Origin: Paragonimus skrjabini miyazakii
Taxonomy: Eukaryota; Platyhelminthes; Trematoda; Plagiorchiida; Troglotrematidae
Assembly: GCA_014338405.1 (NCBI GenBank)
Contig: JTDE01000024.1
Coordinates: forward strand, 291,439 to 355,438
DNA: 64,000 nucleotides
Direction: 5' to 3'
The position numbers and the translations under genes are program-made. Below the pieces are notes generated by a model. The model ran no database searches, was not told the DNA's origin, and saw only the letters and a list, made by a program, of their open reading frames with translations. Positions 51,118 to 62,315 of the stretch are shown piece after piece (the first letter of the stretch is position 1; each line of letters starts with the position of its first letter).

Positions 51118-51834
51118 CGTTTGCAAAATCGGTCGAAAAGAGCAGTAGGTTATAAAGGTTTTAGCAGAAAATATGGGTTGGTAACTGCAATAGGTGAACA
51201 TTCGAACAATCCACGATTTCGTCATTGCTGCTTAAAGACAGCGGCAGTGTTTGACACCGGCATACGTGTGAGTGCATTCACTTTTTTTAGGTACAGCGTG
51301 TCCAGTTCAGCACCTTCTACTTGCCGTGATTTGAAGTATAGGTATCAAGATATGAGTCTTAAAAAACCGGGATATCGTTTAATATTCCAATGTTCATCAG
51401 CCTGTGTGATGGGAAAATTTGCGCGTTTGCGATTTAAAGTCAACTTTTCCATGGGACACCGCCCAAGAAGAAAGTGGGGTAGTTTAGACGCTAATAATGC
51501 CCGGATACTTAATGAAGTTTACCCACTTGCCCACCGCATAATCTTGTTCACAGGATTTACTGACGTTCATAGTAACATGTTCTTGTTAGGTTCCGCTATG
51601 GATGTGATTTCTTCAAGGACACATGCTGTGAATAATCCGTTGAGTGTACAACAGCGTTACGAAAAATTAGTTTTTTATTGGTATGATTTTATACGATATA
51701 CGGTGTCATGGGAGACTTTTCTTAGTATTTACACAATCAGTGCAACCGAAATGATCAACTATGAGAGAGAAATTGAATCAAAGTTAATGAATGCAATGCC
51801 TCATATACGATTTATTGAGCACATTGAAAACTAA
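51118..51834 (+). CDS. Long open frame, probable terminal exon, unknown protein
   Basis: The longest open frame in the window runs for 237 codons from TTG at 51121 to TAA at 51834. A frame this long is not expected by chance in AT-rich DNA of this size. There is no ATG until codon 78, so the frame is better read as an exon entered through the acceptor CATGACCTATCCAG at 51117 (or TTTTAGCAG at about 51169). The protein is basic and aromatic-rich. It includes RYQDMSLKKPGYRLIFQCSS, RPRRKWGSLDANNARILNEV, PLAHRIILFTGFTDVHSNMF and QRYEKLVFYWYDFIRYTVSW. No signal peptide or clear membrane span is evident and I recognise no family. AATAAA lies 106 bases after the stop. An intronless gene starting at the internal ATG (51352) is the alternative. 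Confidence 0.55.
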   Translation, partial: RLQNRSKRAVGYKGFSRKYGLVTAIGEHSNNPRFRHCCLKTAAVFDTGIRVSAFTFFRYSVSSSAPSTCRDLKYRYQDMSLKKPGYRLIFQCSSACVMGKFARLRFKVNFSMGHRPRRKWGSLDANNARILNEVYPLAHRIILFTGFTDVHSNMFLLGSAMDVISSRTHAVNNPLSVQQRYEKLVFYWYDFIRYTVSWETFLSIYTISATEMINYEREIESKLMNAMPHIRFIEHIEN

Positions 51835-51939
51835 AATGTTTCTGTCGCGAAAAAACAAGAAACTATGGCTGAATCAAAGTTCAAATGTTTTGATAACATT
51901 AGTTAATGCAATAAGGCCATATAGGTGAACCTTATTTTA

Positions 51940-51945
51940 AATAAA
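51940..51945 (+). terminator. Polyadenylation signal AATAAA
   Basis: A canonical hexamer 106 bases after the TAA of the 237-codon frame, in TTTTAAATAAAAAAG. The spacing suits a short 3' untranslated region. In AT-rich DNA this hexamer is common, so it only adds support to the frame. Confidence 0.45.
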
Positions 51946-53109
51946 AAAGTGAGGTGGTTCCGATGTTTAAAAGTGTCTTATGGAATTTTAAGCGCATAGG
52001 TAAACTTTCATTCTTCTTCGGGCAACAGAATTATCGAGTAGACGAAAAATTAGGTTAAAACTTTGCCTTTTTTGTAGTGCTCACCTAGGAGTTAACAGTT
52101 TAATGAGAAACCTAGTGAAATGTCAATTGACTGTATACTTCGAACAGAATTCTAGAAGGTGACTGTAATGAGATAGTAGTAAAAATAGATTGTGTGTGTG
52201 TGCCCCTGAAATAGTTGAAACGATTCTCATCAATAGTTGCATCAGTAGGTAGACGTGAAGTTATTTTCTTTAAAATAATCACATTAAAACGTGAACTTCG
52301 CTATCATTTTGACGTCGAAGACAAACTGCGCAACATGTATGCCGACTAAACATCTTGGATTGATATTTGTAAGTCATTATCAATTAAATCGTCATAGTGA
52401 AAATGTATAGATGTTATAGTTTTTTTAATATATCTGTGTAAGGATAGTGGTACTGTAATTACGGGTTTGATCACGTTAGTACCAGGATGCATATTTGCAT
52501 ATAAATTTACACAAGGACATCAAAATAAAGATCGGCTTTCGTTACAGTTTTTCAGCTAATAGAAGGTTTATTACGGGTTTATAATGTGTGCCCGTCTTTA
52601 CAAGAAAGACATGAGGACCGTTACAGTAAACTACCGAGAAGCGGTTTATCTATTCGTAGAGTGATGTGTCACTCATCAATAGAGACTTAAATAAACATTG
52701 CTACTGTAGAGACCGTCCCGTAAACGACCTAACTGATTTCAGTTTATCAGGACAAGGACTATGACACTGAAACATAGGAAACAAAGTATCATTGGAGAGA
52801 ATTTTCTGTCAGATCAATAAACTAACGGGAATGTTCAACGCTCAAGTATGCTAGATTTTATATATTCTTTCCATCCACAACTTTAGTTCACAGAATACGT
52901 CAAACTGACAAAGAAATACGTTCTCTTAAACAGCGGCCAAATGTGACTTTGTCCGCTTACTCCGGTTTGTTTGAGAAAAGAGCACAAATATCTCATACCA
53001 AAGTTATTAACTATAAAATCATCATAAGCTATTCTCATAACAGTATGTGCAGCCGATATCTCCTGGGTATGAATAATTGGTGAATGGCAACAATCAACAA
53101 ATCGGGGGA
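51946..53109. other. No gene recognised
   Basis: AT-rich sequence with no frame or repeat of note. Confidence 0.5.
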
Positions 53110-54165
53110 GTGACCAGGCTAGATTGCCCATTAAATGCACAAAACTTGTACCTTCTTAATTTTTCGGTAAACTATTAGACATTTATCACAAGAAGTTATA
53201 TAAAAACTATTATACATAAAGAGAAAATGACATACGCTACGCACTCTGTGGGAACAGTGGTGAATCCAGGATTATGCAGTTAGCTGGTCAGTAATCGTGG
53301 TCAGTTATCTGATTGGCCTATTGCCAACAGCAACACTTACCCAGGGTATCGCCAGATCCCATTTGGCAAATTCTATTTTTTAAACGAATCAGTTTGCACT
53401 ACTAATCAGTTAATATTTCCCAATGCCGATGACACAATATTCTGGCAATTCACTCTGTTCGGAACATATGACAATTCCAAAAATCGATTGCATCTGTCAT
53501 CACCAACTGGTCATGGATACCGACTGATCAACTAATGTGTGCAAGTACATTCATACATATTCGTCATAAAATATGTAGTACTTACAAGATTAATAATTTC
53601 TAACTTTTATTTTTCCAACGCAAAATGGACAAATGAAGTGGAAGGCATTCAGGTGGAGTCTACAAAATGTGGACCGCTCAGCATGACTCTCAACTAAGAT
53701 GAATTCTCCCACAAAGGATATGTAATCGAGTTTCCTCAAAAGCTCCCTGCCCATTCACATCATACAACTGCATCACACTGCCTTAATTCAAACTAGACAT
53801 GAGAACACATCTAACCAATACTAGCCTTTATGGGTTGGTTCCAGGAGGGAAGTAGTAACAGTGTTGTTAACCTACAAGCCCAAGCTGCTGTCATATGACA
53901 GGGGACTCGCTTCTGAACTCAACACTTCACCATACAACTGTTCGCCAACGGACACATCTCTCACTAACAAGACTGGGTGGATGATAGTTATTCTTCTGAA
54001 TCTGAAATTCACATGTTCGGACAGATTAGTCGACAGAATACCTCGTTGCTTATTATGGGATTAGTTCCAGAACGCACTGCTAATCTCAGTGGTCACGTCT
54101 AATTCGGGACGCGAACGTCTGCTTTATCTACACGAATGTGAGGAACAAACGTCGCTATTAGACAC
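53110..54165. repeat. Long repeat, copy 2 (about 1 kb)
   Basis: Direct partner of 46180-47197. The block 53230-53825 matches 46297-46892 with a single difference (T at 53754 for C at 46821). On both sides identity drops at once, although homology continues: compare CATTAAATGCACAAAACTTG here with CATTAACTGCACAAAACTTG on the left, and CCTTTATGGGTTGGTTCCAG here with CTCCTATGGGGAGATTCCAG on the right. A SINE copy follows just downstream here but not at copy 1. Confidence 0.85.
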
Positions 54166-54214
54166 CTGTTTAAATTCCCTCTATGGAACACCAGGTGTGT
54201 ATATCCTTATATTT

Positions 54215-54502
54215 GTCTGTCAGTTACTCACAAGCGAAAGTAGTTGAGTGTTCACATGCGATGATAATTCGGTCGTGCCTAATGTGAGGTTAACGGCGCA
54301 ATGGTAAACACGGTTGCCTAATGATCAGCGTGGCCGTTGTTCTAGTCCCGGCAGTAGCGAGGATATGCACTACCGACGAGCTGCTCTAATGAGAGCAAAA
54401 CTCGAGTCTAGTGCTTCTGTTGTTCGAAAGGGGCCGGCTAGAAAGTCTGTAGGAATGCGACAGCTGCAATCAATTCTGGGTGATGATCAGTCTATATTAT
54501 GA
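54215..54502 (+). mobile_element. 5'-truncated SINE with hammerhead motif
   Basis: A plus-strand copy starting within the 5' region (GTTACTCACAAGCGAAAGTA). It then has the A-box region (AACGGCGCAATGGTAAACACGG), B-box region (GTTGTTCTAGTCCCGGCAG, B box mutated), ribozyme motif, and a diverged tail ending near TCTATATTATG. The end of the tail (CCCCTACTACTCATC) is missing. No clear target duplication was found. It lies about 50 bp beyond the long repeat copy 2. Confidence 0.75.
54367..54414 (+). ncRNA. Hammerhead motif, decayed (SINE at 54 kb)
   Basis: Stem I GCACTA/TAGTGC, the long form of stem II (GCTGCTCT-AATG-AGAGC) and CTCGAGTC are intact. The core has two transitions (CCGACGA for CTGACGA, AAAA for GAAA), so it should be inactive. 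Confidence 0.6.
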
Positions 54503-57500
54503 TACACTCGAAATTTATTCTCCATTCATTTGCCCACTGGTTAATTATTCGTCACTCTCTACGTTACTGATGAATCGTTTGTTTACTTAATCACGCAGTA
54601 TGTTGCACCTCACGAGAATTTTCTGTCCATTAGTCTCATCCGTACATCGCCTCAACGACACAAGATCATATCAGCTGCGCGACTAGTAATTCCTCCGAAG
54701 ATATTTGCTATAGCAAGCTGAAAAGACTGAAACGTTCGATGTTACCGGAATTTTGTCTACTCACTTGAATGTAATTAAGACAAATGCATATTCCGGTCAG
54801 ACTAACAGCAGGTCCTAGAGAAGTATCCCATTGTATATGGTGCCAAACCACGTGAAAGTGTTTACGTCATAGTTCAAAAGTGTAACGAGCTTCATCGTAC
54901 AATTACTAATGGGTACACTTTGAATAAATCGTCCAGTTTTCGGAAATGGATGAATTTATTTCACAACTTGCACTTCATCGATCTTTTATTATCGTGATAA
55001 CTATTCCATGTTTAGTTAAGCTACGAACTCAATAGTAGAAGGAACACGTGTGGTCATCAGAGAAAACGATGATGCACTCATACCTAGCATCTAAGTATTT
55101 TCTGTTAACAACGGCCGAATCAGATAACACAAATGGCAGTACTATGTTATACTAAACTATTCAACGAATTATGTGACGTCAACAGAATTGTGAGGTGGCG
55201 GTGATGGGTTAACGAGTGGATTTTACGACAACGCTAATGCTGCTGATTTCTGCTTGTTGTTCTGTTTGTATATGCAAGTTTCGATCATGTTTACATCTCG
55301 TTAGCCAAAGTCGTGCGTACAATTTCGGTCGTTCCAAGAACAGCTTATCACCATCAAGATTAACACACTCAGCTACAACTTCTCCCCACCACTCTTAAAA
55401 CAGTTATGGCATCCCTCTTCCAGTCACTCGGGTACGCCAACCTTTAGTCAAAAGCAGTTGCAGATGAGGGTTTAAGTGTAATGCTTCAGCCATACCTACA
55501 GCAAACTTTTAAAACCCAGACAAAAGGTAATGATATTCTACTAATGCATTTTGCTTCGTGATCGGGACAGCATTCTTTCGACTCTTCGCTTCAGAATGAG
55601 TCAAACAAATTATCTAGCGTCATGTAAAAGCTGTGATCAAGTGTAGCTGTTGCTCGATGGAAAGTTCAATATGTAGTTTTGCAATCACAGTTGTCATAGC
55701 TCATTTTTTTCTGGTTGTCATGATGATCTAACTGCATTCTGTTGTGCATAAAATAACACCTGTCCCTATTACTAACAACGAGATGTACAAAGAATTGCAG
55801 CAAGCATTATCATGATATTAACTTACGCTCCTCGTTACAGTTAACTAACAGTCTTCAGAAAACTTTCCCCTTTTTGTCGCTGTGCTATATAGTTAAACAC
55901 CGGTATTTGCCTATTTTATAAAATCGTCAGCCCTCCATTGTCATCAGTTTTGAGGGAATGCTTTAGGGTCCATCTGTGAATGGCATTACTTTCTCAGACC
56001 AAAAAATTGCGCCACGTTTCATGGCCAGCTAACGTTGATTAATCGACGTTCAAGGAAGGAATAGTTAGCAAAAAGTGATCCTAACTGCGTCAGAAAATCA
56101 GACCTTCCGGATGTAGAAACTCAAGACGGCAGCGAAGACAACGGGTCATTACGGCACTGACCATTGTGATATACCGCAATTGTAATTCACCGTGGAAATC
56201 ACAAACACATTTAACCGGTGGACAGTTCAGTGTGCATTATCATAGAAAAAACGCACAGCTAAAGCAGGGTCAATAAATAAGCTGAATGTTTTACCAAAAA
56301 CAACTCAGATGTTACATCAGTGAGAAACTCCGTTAAAGGAAGTTATCAAAGAGCGAACTGCTGAATGAAAGAGAAATTAGTTTAGAGCCAATAAACGCAA
56401 TTGTACATGTCCCTAATGGCTGACAGAAATGTCAGCGAACTATCCAGAACTTTAGTTTTTTTGCAACCAAAGGGAAAGTATCATTGATTAGACAAAGCGA
56501 TAAGGAACAGAAATTTACAGTTTGTGAAGAGTCCAATACAGAAGTTGAATGTAAGTAATATACTAGTGAACTAACATCAGTCGAACAATACAAAGGAAAC
56601 TGCATACCATTGAAGTGGCTACCGTCCCCATTAGAAGTTATTGGTCGGAATGAATATCAGAGGAAATGGGGAATAGCTAGAGTTGTAGGATAGGAAGAAT
56701 ATTATTTGACCAGTGATCACTTGAACTTAAAGCAAGTAGTATGTCCGACACTCCGACCAGTTTCAATCAAACAAGCATAACAGACTTCAGTAAATGAACG
56801 TAATACCAACATGCAATCCTAACAGGCTATGACGAAATCAACACAAGGTTTGACATGTTCGTATTTACACACTGATGTGGCAAATGAGTTAATTCAGTCA
56901 ACCTATTCATGCCCTGCGGACAATGGGTAGAATAACAAAAGAGTGGATAATGTGAAGAATGCTGTGTTTAAACATATAGTTCTGTGATACTTGTACGGCA
57001 ACCCGAATGACGGTTGCCACTCTAGTCTCTCTACCGCATCCAATAACGACGTTTAACCACAAACGAGGGTGTCATTGTAATCCGCCTTATTTGTTAGTGT
57101 TAAATTCCAGACTAGTATTTATCGAATAATGAAGTGATAGTGTGTTTCACATGAAGCGGCGCAATTACACACCCTAGGGAAATATTTCTGAGAATCTGAG
57201 GACAAAGAACATCAGTAAACAAAAATTGGATATGATGGGTTTCAGCGATCAGCCCGCACTTAGAAATGTGCTCCGTGTGTTGCCTGCTCCGTCCAGATCA
57301 GACATATGTTTGCCTTAATATTCTTCTGTGCGTGGCTTTTGATTAATGCCGGTCTTTCACCTAACCAACAGTTCTGGCTCTATTCCTAGCACGGGTTCGA
57401 CTAGTTCACCCATTCAGCACATTTTAATTAAACCAACGGTGATGACCGACAGAAATTTAAGTGTTTGATGATCAAATAGACCGTAGAAGATAATTTGAGT

Positions 57501-58540
57501 TGTCATTTTAACTCAAGAAACTTGTTGGAACAGCAACAAGTATCTTGAGTGAGCGATTTAACAATAATTTGACCATTGTGATCCTGTAAAGGATAGCAGC
57601 CGAAAACGACGAGTAAATATATGTATGAATTGATTAACTAGTTAGTGGCTGTATCTGAAGGGGTCACCAAAATATTAATTATCCGTAATGCTACCTTGGT
57701 CAACGGGATAATTCGTGTTCTGACTAACTCGTACGAACATTTAGGGTTACTCAGATCGTCTCTAAGTACTGTTCACTACCCTTACTCTACACAATCCACT
57801 GAAATGCACTTCAGGTGATCTATTCAGATTATACGGAGCGAATAAGCATACTATGCAACGTTTTAACACCATTTGAATACGAATCGGTCAAACAGTCTTC
57901 AAAAAGACGGATCAACTCGGTGTTAATGGAAGAGGAAACAGTAACAATAATTTCCGGGTAATGACATACTGGTCATAGTATTGATATTTGTTACTCAATG
58001 TGAAGAATGCAGTGGAACTAATGAAAGTCATACACAGCATCGATGGAAAATGGCAATTGAAGGTCTGGCCGTTATTCATCAACGGTTGCGTAACCACTGG
58101 TCAACAGAACTTCCACAACCAAGGCAAGTTATGTGACTTGATTAAGAAGAATGTTTACTTTGTAAGCGCATGTTCATAGAAGTGCTTCCACTCTGAGCAT
58201 TGGCGTGGCGCTTTGCACCGTACATGTTTACCTCAAACGGACTGATTAACACAAACCATTTTGTTTAACTCCCGAGGTAGGAAAAATGACACCTTAAGAT
58301 TCTTGAACTGAAAAATAAGCAGATGAGTAGAAAGTGATCGGCTGGTCGCTGATATTCATTCAATGAGACCTACACAACCAGAAAATTATGTACACGGAGA
58401 ATGAATCACGTGAGATCAAACCCTGATAGAACTGCGCAACTCTCATCCTACCATGGTCAAAACATGTCCATGTTACGGTTTACTTCTAAAGTTGTTCTGT
58501 GGTGATCTTGGTTACTGTTGTTGGCATTCAGTTGGCTTAC
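54503..58540. other. No gene recognised
   Basis: Chance-length frames and no shared repeats. A B-box-like word near 57401 (GGGTTCGACTAG) has no A box at a tRNA-like distance. Confidence 0.45.
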
Positions 58541-58735
58541 TGTGCTCAAGAAAAGGAGGAAGTTAGATGAAACTCTCATTGGTATTTGACAAACGTCTGT
58601 ATATTTGTGGACAGCACATTCCGAGAAGTCTAACAGTTCCAAATGTCGTGTAGTAGCGGTCGGCCCGAAATAATCATCATGAATGTCAGAAAACGTCCTC
58701 TTTGTCATTGAAGTCTTCCAGCACAGTGATGCATC
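58541..58735 (-). CDS. Candidate exon, unknown protein
   Basis: On the minus strand the acceptor GACGGGATTCAG precedes exactly 65 codons, ending AGCACA before the good donor GTAAGCC. Both phases are 0. The translation contains MTKRTFSDIHDDYFGPTATT and RHLELLDFSECAVHKYTDVC, and a hydrophobic end, NFLLFLST. The acceptor has little pyrimidine content. An ATG lies just upstream (58750), so a first exon is also possible. No family recognised. Confidence 0.28.
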
Positions 58736-59840
58736 CTGAATCCCGTCCATAGGATTTCACTGTACACACTATCATACTCCGATGCACATCCCACCTTTGC
58801 TCTCCGGGATCTTTCCATCAGCAAGTGTACACGTATGACACCAGAAACGCGTTCACTTGCTACTCAGCACAATAGAACTACCAATAAGCTAGTTTGACCA
58901 TTTTTTGGCTTATGAATCAGCCAACTCCTTTATACTGGAAGGAATATAGTCTTTTTTCTTCTTCTGCTTACAGTTCTACTAATATTATAACTATGTAAGA
59001 AATCATCTGAAATCATCGGGCTCTAGCGACGGCTGAATTCGTTTACCCCCTAGAACAACCAAACGGTCACAAATAACGCAGATTACAACATTGATGAACG
59101 CACACATTAATGTCGAATAAAGATACATTCAGGAGCAACGCCTAAAACAATTTTCTCTGTTCAATCTAATTGTCTGGATGATGTTGCATCAAAGTGGCTA
59201 CACAAAGCAAGTTCGACAGGAAGAGTTTATGCAAACGGTTACGAACACTTATGATGACTGCACTAATTCATAGGTCAATGAAGGTAGTTTAGATTAAAGT
59301 GGTGGCACGGTCAGTTGGACAAGCCTTATCAGCGTGGCTAATGTTTCGAAACTTGCGTTCCAGAAATGATTATTAGTATCAGCAAAGATTAAGTTTAAGT
59401 GGTAAGTATATTTTATTTTCTTTCTCTTCCCATCCAATGTGAGATTTAAAGAAAGTTCAATATAAGAGAATTAAGGTGATTGTCAGACACTATGGATATG
59501 CGTCCTAGCTTTTGTTGTTCACCTAGAAAAGCAGTATACTCGCTCGGTTAATACGGTATCTGATACCTCATGGGCTTTCATCGAAAAACCTATGTTCCGA
59601 ACTATCATGAATCACACTCCTTACTCTGGATCCCCAGTCTTTGTGGAGATTTGAGGTGGTCTACTAATTGTTTGGGTACCGTAAGAAAGCGGACCTTCCG
59701 TCAAGATTCTTCAGAGCAAATATCCGGAACTCCAACGTTGCGACAAGCTAACCATTAAAAACAGTTGTACGTGATCAAGATCTCTCACAGAATTGTCAAC
59801 AGCAATACGAGAATATATAATGAATAATTAACCCAGATAG
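58736..59840. other. No gene recognised
   Basis: A plus-strand frame of 62 codons at 59570-59758 has no splice support. Nothing else seen. Confidence 0.45.
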
Positions 59841-59934
59841 CATGTATTTTCGAAGAGCTCTGCGGATTGTAAAATCCTTCACAATCCTCACTTATTCCTC
59901 ACATTCGGCGAGCTGATAATGTCGTTCGAAGCAG
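59841..59934 (+). CDS. Candidate exon 1 of plus-strand chain
   Basis: After an AG (ACCCAGATAG) the plus strand reads HVFSKSSADCKILHNPHLFL and then TFGELIMSFEA, ending GCAG before the strong donor GTAAGG. A stop immediately before the AG fixes the border. Phase is 0 in and 1 out. The acceptor is poor in pyrimidines. The short intron that follows (59935-60018, 84 bp) and the phase match with the next open stretch are the main support. Family unknown. Confidence 0.35.
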
Positions 59935-60018
59935 GTAAGGACTGAATGCATTTCCAAACAAACCACACAAGTACAGGATAACATTCTGAATGTTGGTAGA
60001 GGGTGGGATGAACTAGCA

Positions 60019-60216
60019 GGAAACATAGTATTGTGTCTGTCGCAAGAGTGTTTTGATAAAGACTATAATGTTTCAGTAGAAGACTTTTCCCAGAACGGCT
60101 TTAGCATACATTTTCAAAAAAGTCATAAGATATTGGCGGGGAATCTGTTTAAGTCACAAAGCAGTCCTTTACAAGCAGTAGCAGAACTCACTGTAAATTA
60201 TAAGAGAATCTTGTAG
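60019..60216 (+). CDS. Candidate exon 2 of plus-strand chain
   Basis: The acceptor GATGAACTAGCAG is followed by GA, which completes the G left by the previous exon to a glycine codon. The frame then reads NIVLCLSQECFDKDYNVSVE, FSQNGFSIHFQKSHKILAGN and SPLQAVAELTVNYKRIL up to a TAG. Codon content is coding-like. A donor could also lie before the stop (ACT before GTAAAT). A further 101-codon plus-strand frame follows at 60227-60532 in another phase (TLKSTLQKCKGGCAGSRSHV), preceded by a fair acceptor (CCCCTTTCTAAATTTAG). It could be the next exon, but no donor of matching phase was found. Confidence 0.38.
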   Translation, partial: GNIVLCLSQECFDKDYNVSVEDFSQNGFSIHFQKSHKILAGNLFKSQSSPLQAVAELTVNYKRIL

Positions 60217-60532
60217 TAGAACAGGTTTGCGGTTCGACCCCTTTCTAAATTTAGAGCAACGGAAAGGAAATCTGTTACTCTGCGTCCATTTTTGCATCAA
60301 AGTGCACACGCTCAGTCATTCGCTAAGACAAAACCCAAAACTGCTTTATCCTACAATGACAGGGAGTGTTGTGTCGACACTTAAAAGTACGCTGCAAAAA
60401 TGCAAGGGAGGTTGCGCAGGCAGCCGGTCACATGTGACTGTTTTGAAAAATTTGGTCGATATTTTAGCTTGGAACGACCACATTCATTCCATAAAGGACT
60501 CAGAGTTAAATTTAGTCAGAAGCATTTACTAA

Positions 60533-61259
60533 TCGGTCGGATGGCAAAGATGTGAATGCCACAGAACAAGCATTTAACACATCTCACATTTCAGCAATCA
60601 GTTGACGATAAAAAATAGTTTTGTTTGGTGGAATTGCAAAACAAACATTCCGTAAACCCCGTGGTTCGCCAACATCCGAAAAAATTACTGTTTTACAATG
60701 CAAAAAAAACATTACCACTCAAGCGCTACAAGGTTATCTAGTAAATCTGATTCTTTAATTAGTTAGTGATTAGCATAAATTTGCGACAGACTATTAACGA
60801 CTTCATCATCAGGCTAACTGATGAAGTCACCAGGGCTTAGACCCTAATTTCAGCTCCTTTTACGTCTGTTATGCAGTGAAGTATGTCACTGCAAGAGAGT
60901 TCGAAACTGTTTTCGCGTTTTCTGAACAAACAACTCAAAACTCTGCTCTAATTCATTCTTAAGTAAGATGGAGAAAATTGTGAATCTAAGCTGCATATGG
61001 TTTGATTCTAGATGTTTCTAGACACACCCCTATCACAGTTACCAGTTTTTCCGTGGCTTCGAATAGGACTAACAGGTGCTTAAACGCTGCACTTCAAATC
61101 GTTAGTTAGCTGACCGCTTACGCGTAATACTATTACTATGTGGTTTATTAAGGGTTAGAAATTTCCTGAATGTTCTAGTGTTAACCATCGCCATGATGTG
61201 CACAACGACGCCTTCAATGCATTATGTTAATCTAGGATAAGATCGAAATCTAGGGTATC
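60533..61259. other. No gene recognised
   Basis: Holds a 10-bp inverted repeat (GACTTCATCA/TGATGAAGTC, 60798-60827). The reverse transcriptase homology at 61.3 kb could not be followed into this stretch. Confidence 0.45.
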
Positions 61260-62315
61260 CAACTACACTGCAGTCATAAGGCAACCTTCATCCAAACAAC
61301 AGGAGCAGTCAGGTGATACGTGACGCATGAGTATCCCCCAAGAAAACCACGCTGCTCCTTGGTATTCAACCTTAGCCCGGAGAGTCATGTAATAATCTCT
61401 CCACTGCTTTACAGACCTCTGGTAGCAGCGTTATTGGTAGACAGTTTGCTGAGTCGTCCCTGCCCCACCCTTGAAGACAGGTGTGATTATGGACTGGTCT
61501 CAGGCTGCTGGTAAACGGCCAGTTGATAAAGAGCGATTGAGAAGTACTGTGGACGATTCTGATGAATTTGTTGCATAGCTTTTCAAAATGAGAAGAGCAT
61601 CATGTCTGGACCAGGGGATTGGTGGGTTATTAGATTCTCCAATGTGACTCTAACTTGTGTTAATGAAATCTGCCGTAATTCAGCCAAGTTGTCGCCTATG
61701 TGCTCAAAGACCGTTCGCGATTTGCAGCTATGCACACTTATGTACTGTTTATTCACAGCGCTGGTCGTCTCTGCATCTGTATTGGTAAATACACCAGGGG
61801 TTTACAGTTGCGAAATGTCAACCATACTCTTTATGTGTGTTAGAACTTCGCTGTAGGAAGACTTAGAATTAACCCGTAGGTGTTCAACAAGACTGCGTTG
61901 TTAGCAAAACTGATCTTCTCTGATAGCACCCGTGTTACGATTGCGCCGCATTACGTATTCTACAAACGTTAGTTTAGTTGGTTCCAATTGGTACTTGTCC
62001 AAAGCTGAAAGTTTCAATGTAATCCAACTTTTCGTTCTACTCCATAGGCGTCTGGGTTTTCTATTTGCTGGTCGATTAGTTCCATGTGGATGTGTGAAAC
62101 CACCTCGCTGTTCCAAATGTGCAGTCAAGGGATGCATAATGTTTCTGTTAATATCTCACATATTTTCTGCACAAATTTGTCCCTGTCTTGCGCGCCACTT
62201 AGTAAAGAGTGATAGAAAATGGATTGGTTTTGGCTATCATCTCCAGGGCATAATGGTATTTAGACGTGTTCTGACCTTGTTAAACATAGATTATGTAGGC
62301 GTTGCAGAATAAGAC
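61260..62315 (-). pseudogene. Decayed non-LTR retrotransposon (CR1/Jockey-like) fragment
   Basis: On the minus strand, over several frames, the sequence runs from the linker after the endonuclease into the start of the reverse transcriptase. Recognisable pieces in order are RPANRKPRRLWSRTKSW and YVMRRNRNTGAIREDQF (basic linker), SPGPD (start of the RT region), LNRSLSTGRLPAA, DQSIITPVFKGG, and LPITLLPEVCKAVERLLHDS (the conserved block usually seen as NYRPISLLP..CK..ER). Next comes a scrap like the F-L-x-x-x-S-C-V block. Stops and frameshifts occur throughout and the catalytic YXDD part is missing. The family assignment follows from the order of these blocks. The element is 5' and 3' incomplete. 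Confidence 0.75.

Noticed and set aside
60227..60240. Exact B box GGTTCGACCCC on the plus strand
   Set aside because: No A box upstream, and the stretch lies in coding-like sequence between candidate exons.
60798..60827. 10-bp inverted repeat containing CTGATGA
   Set aside because: No GAAA box or cleavage triplet in place for a ribozyme, and arms this short are expected by chance.
61932..62312. 126-codon plus-strand frame
   Set aside because: It is the opposite strand of the decayed reverse transcriptase region, which explains the lack of stops better.
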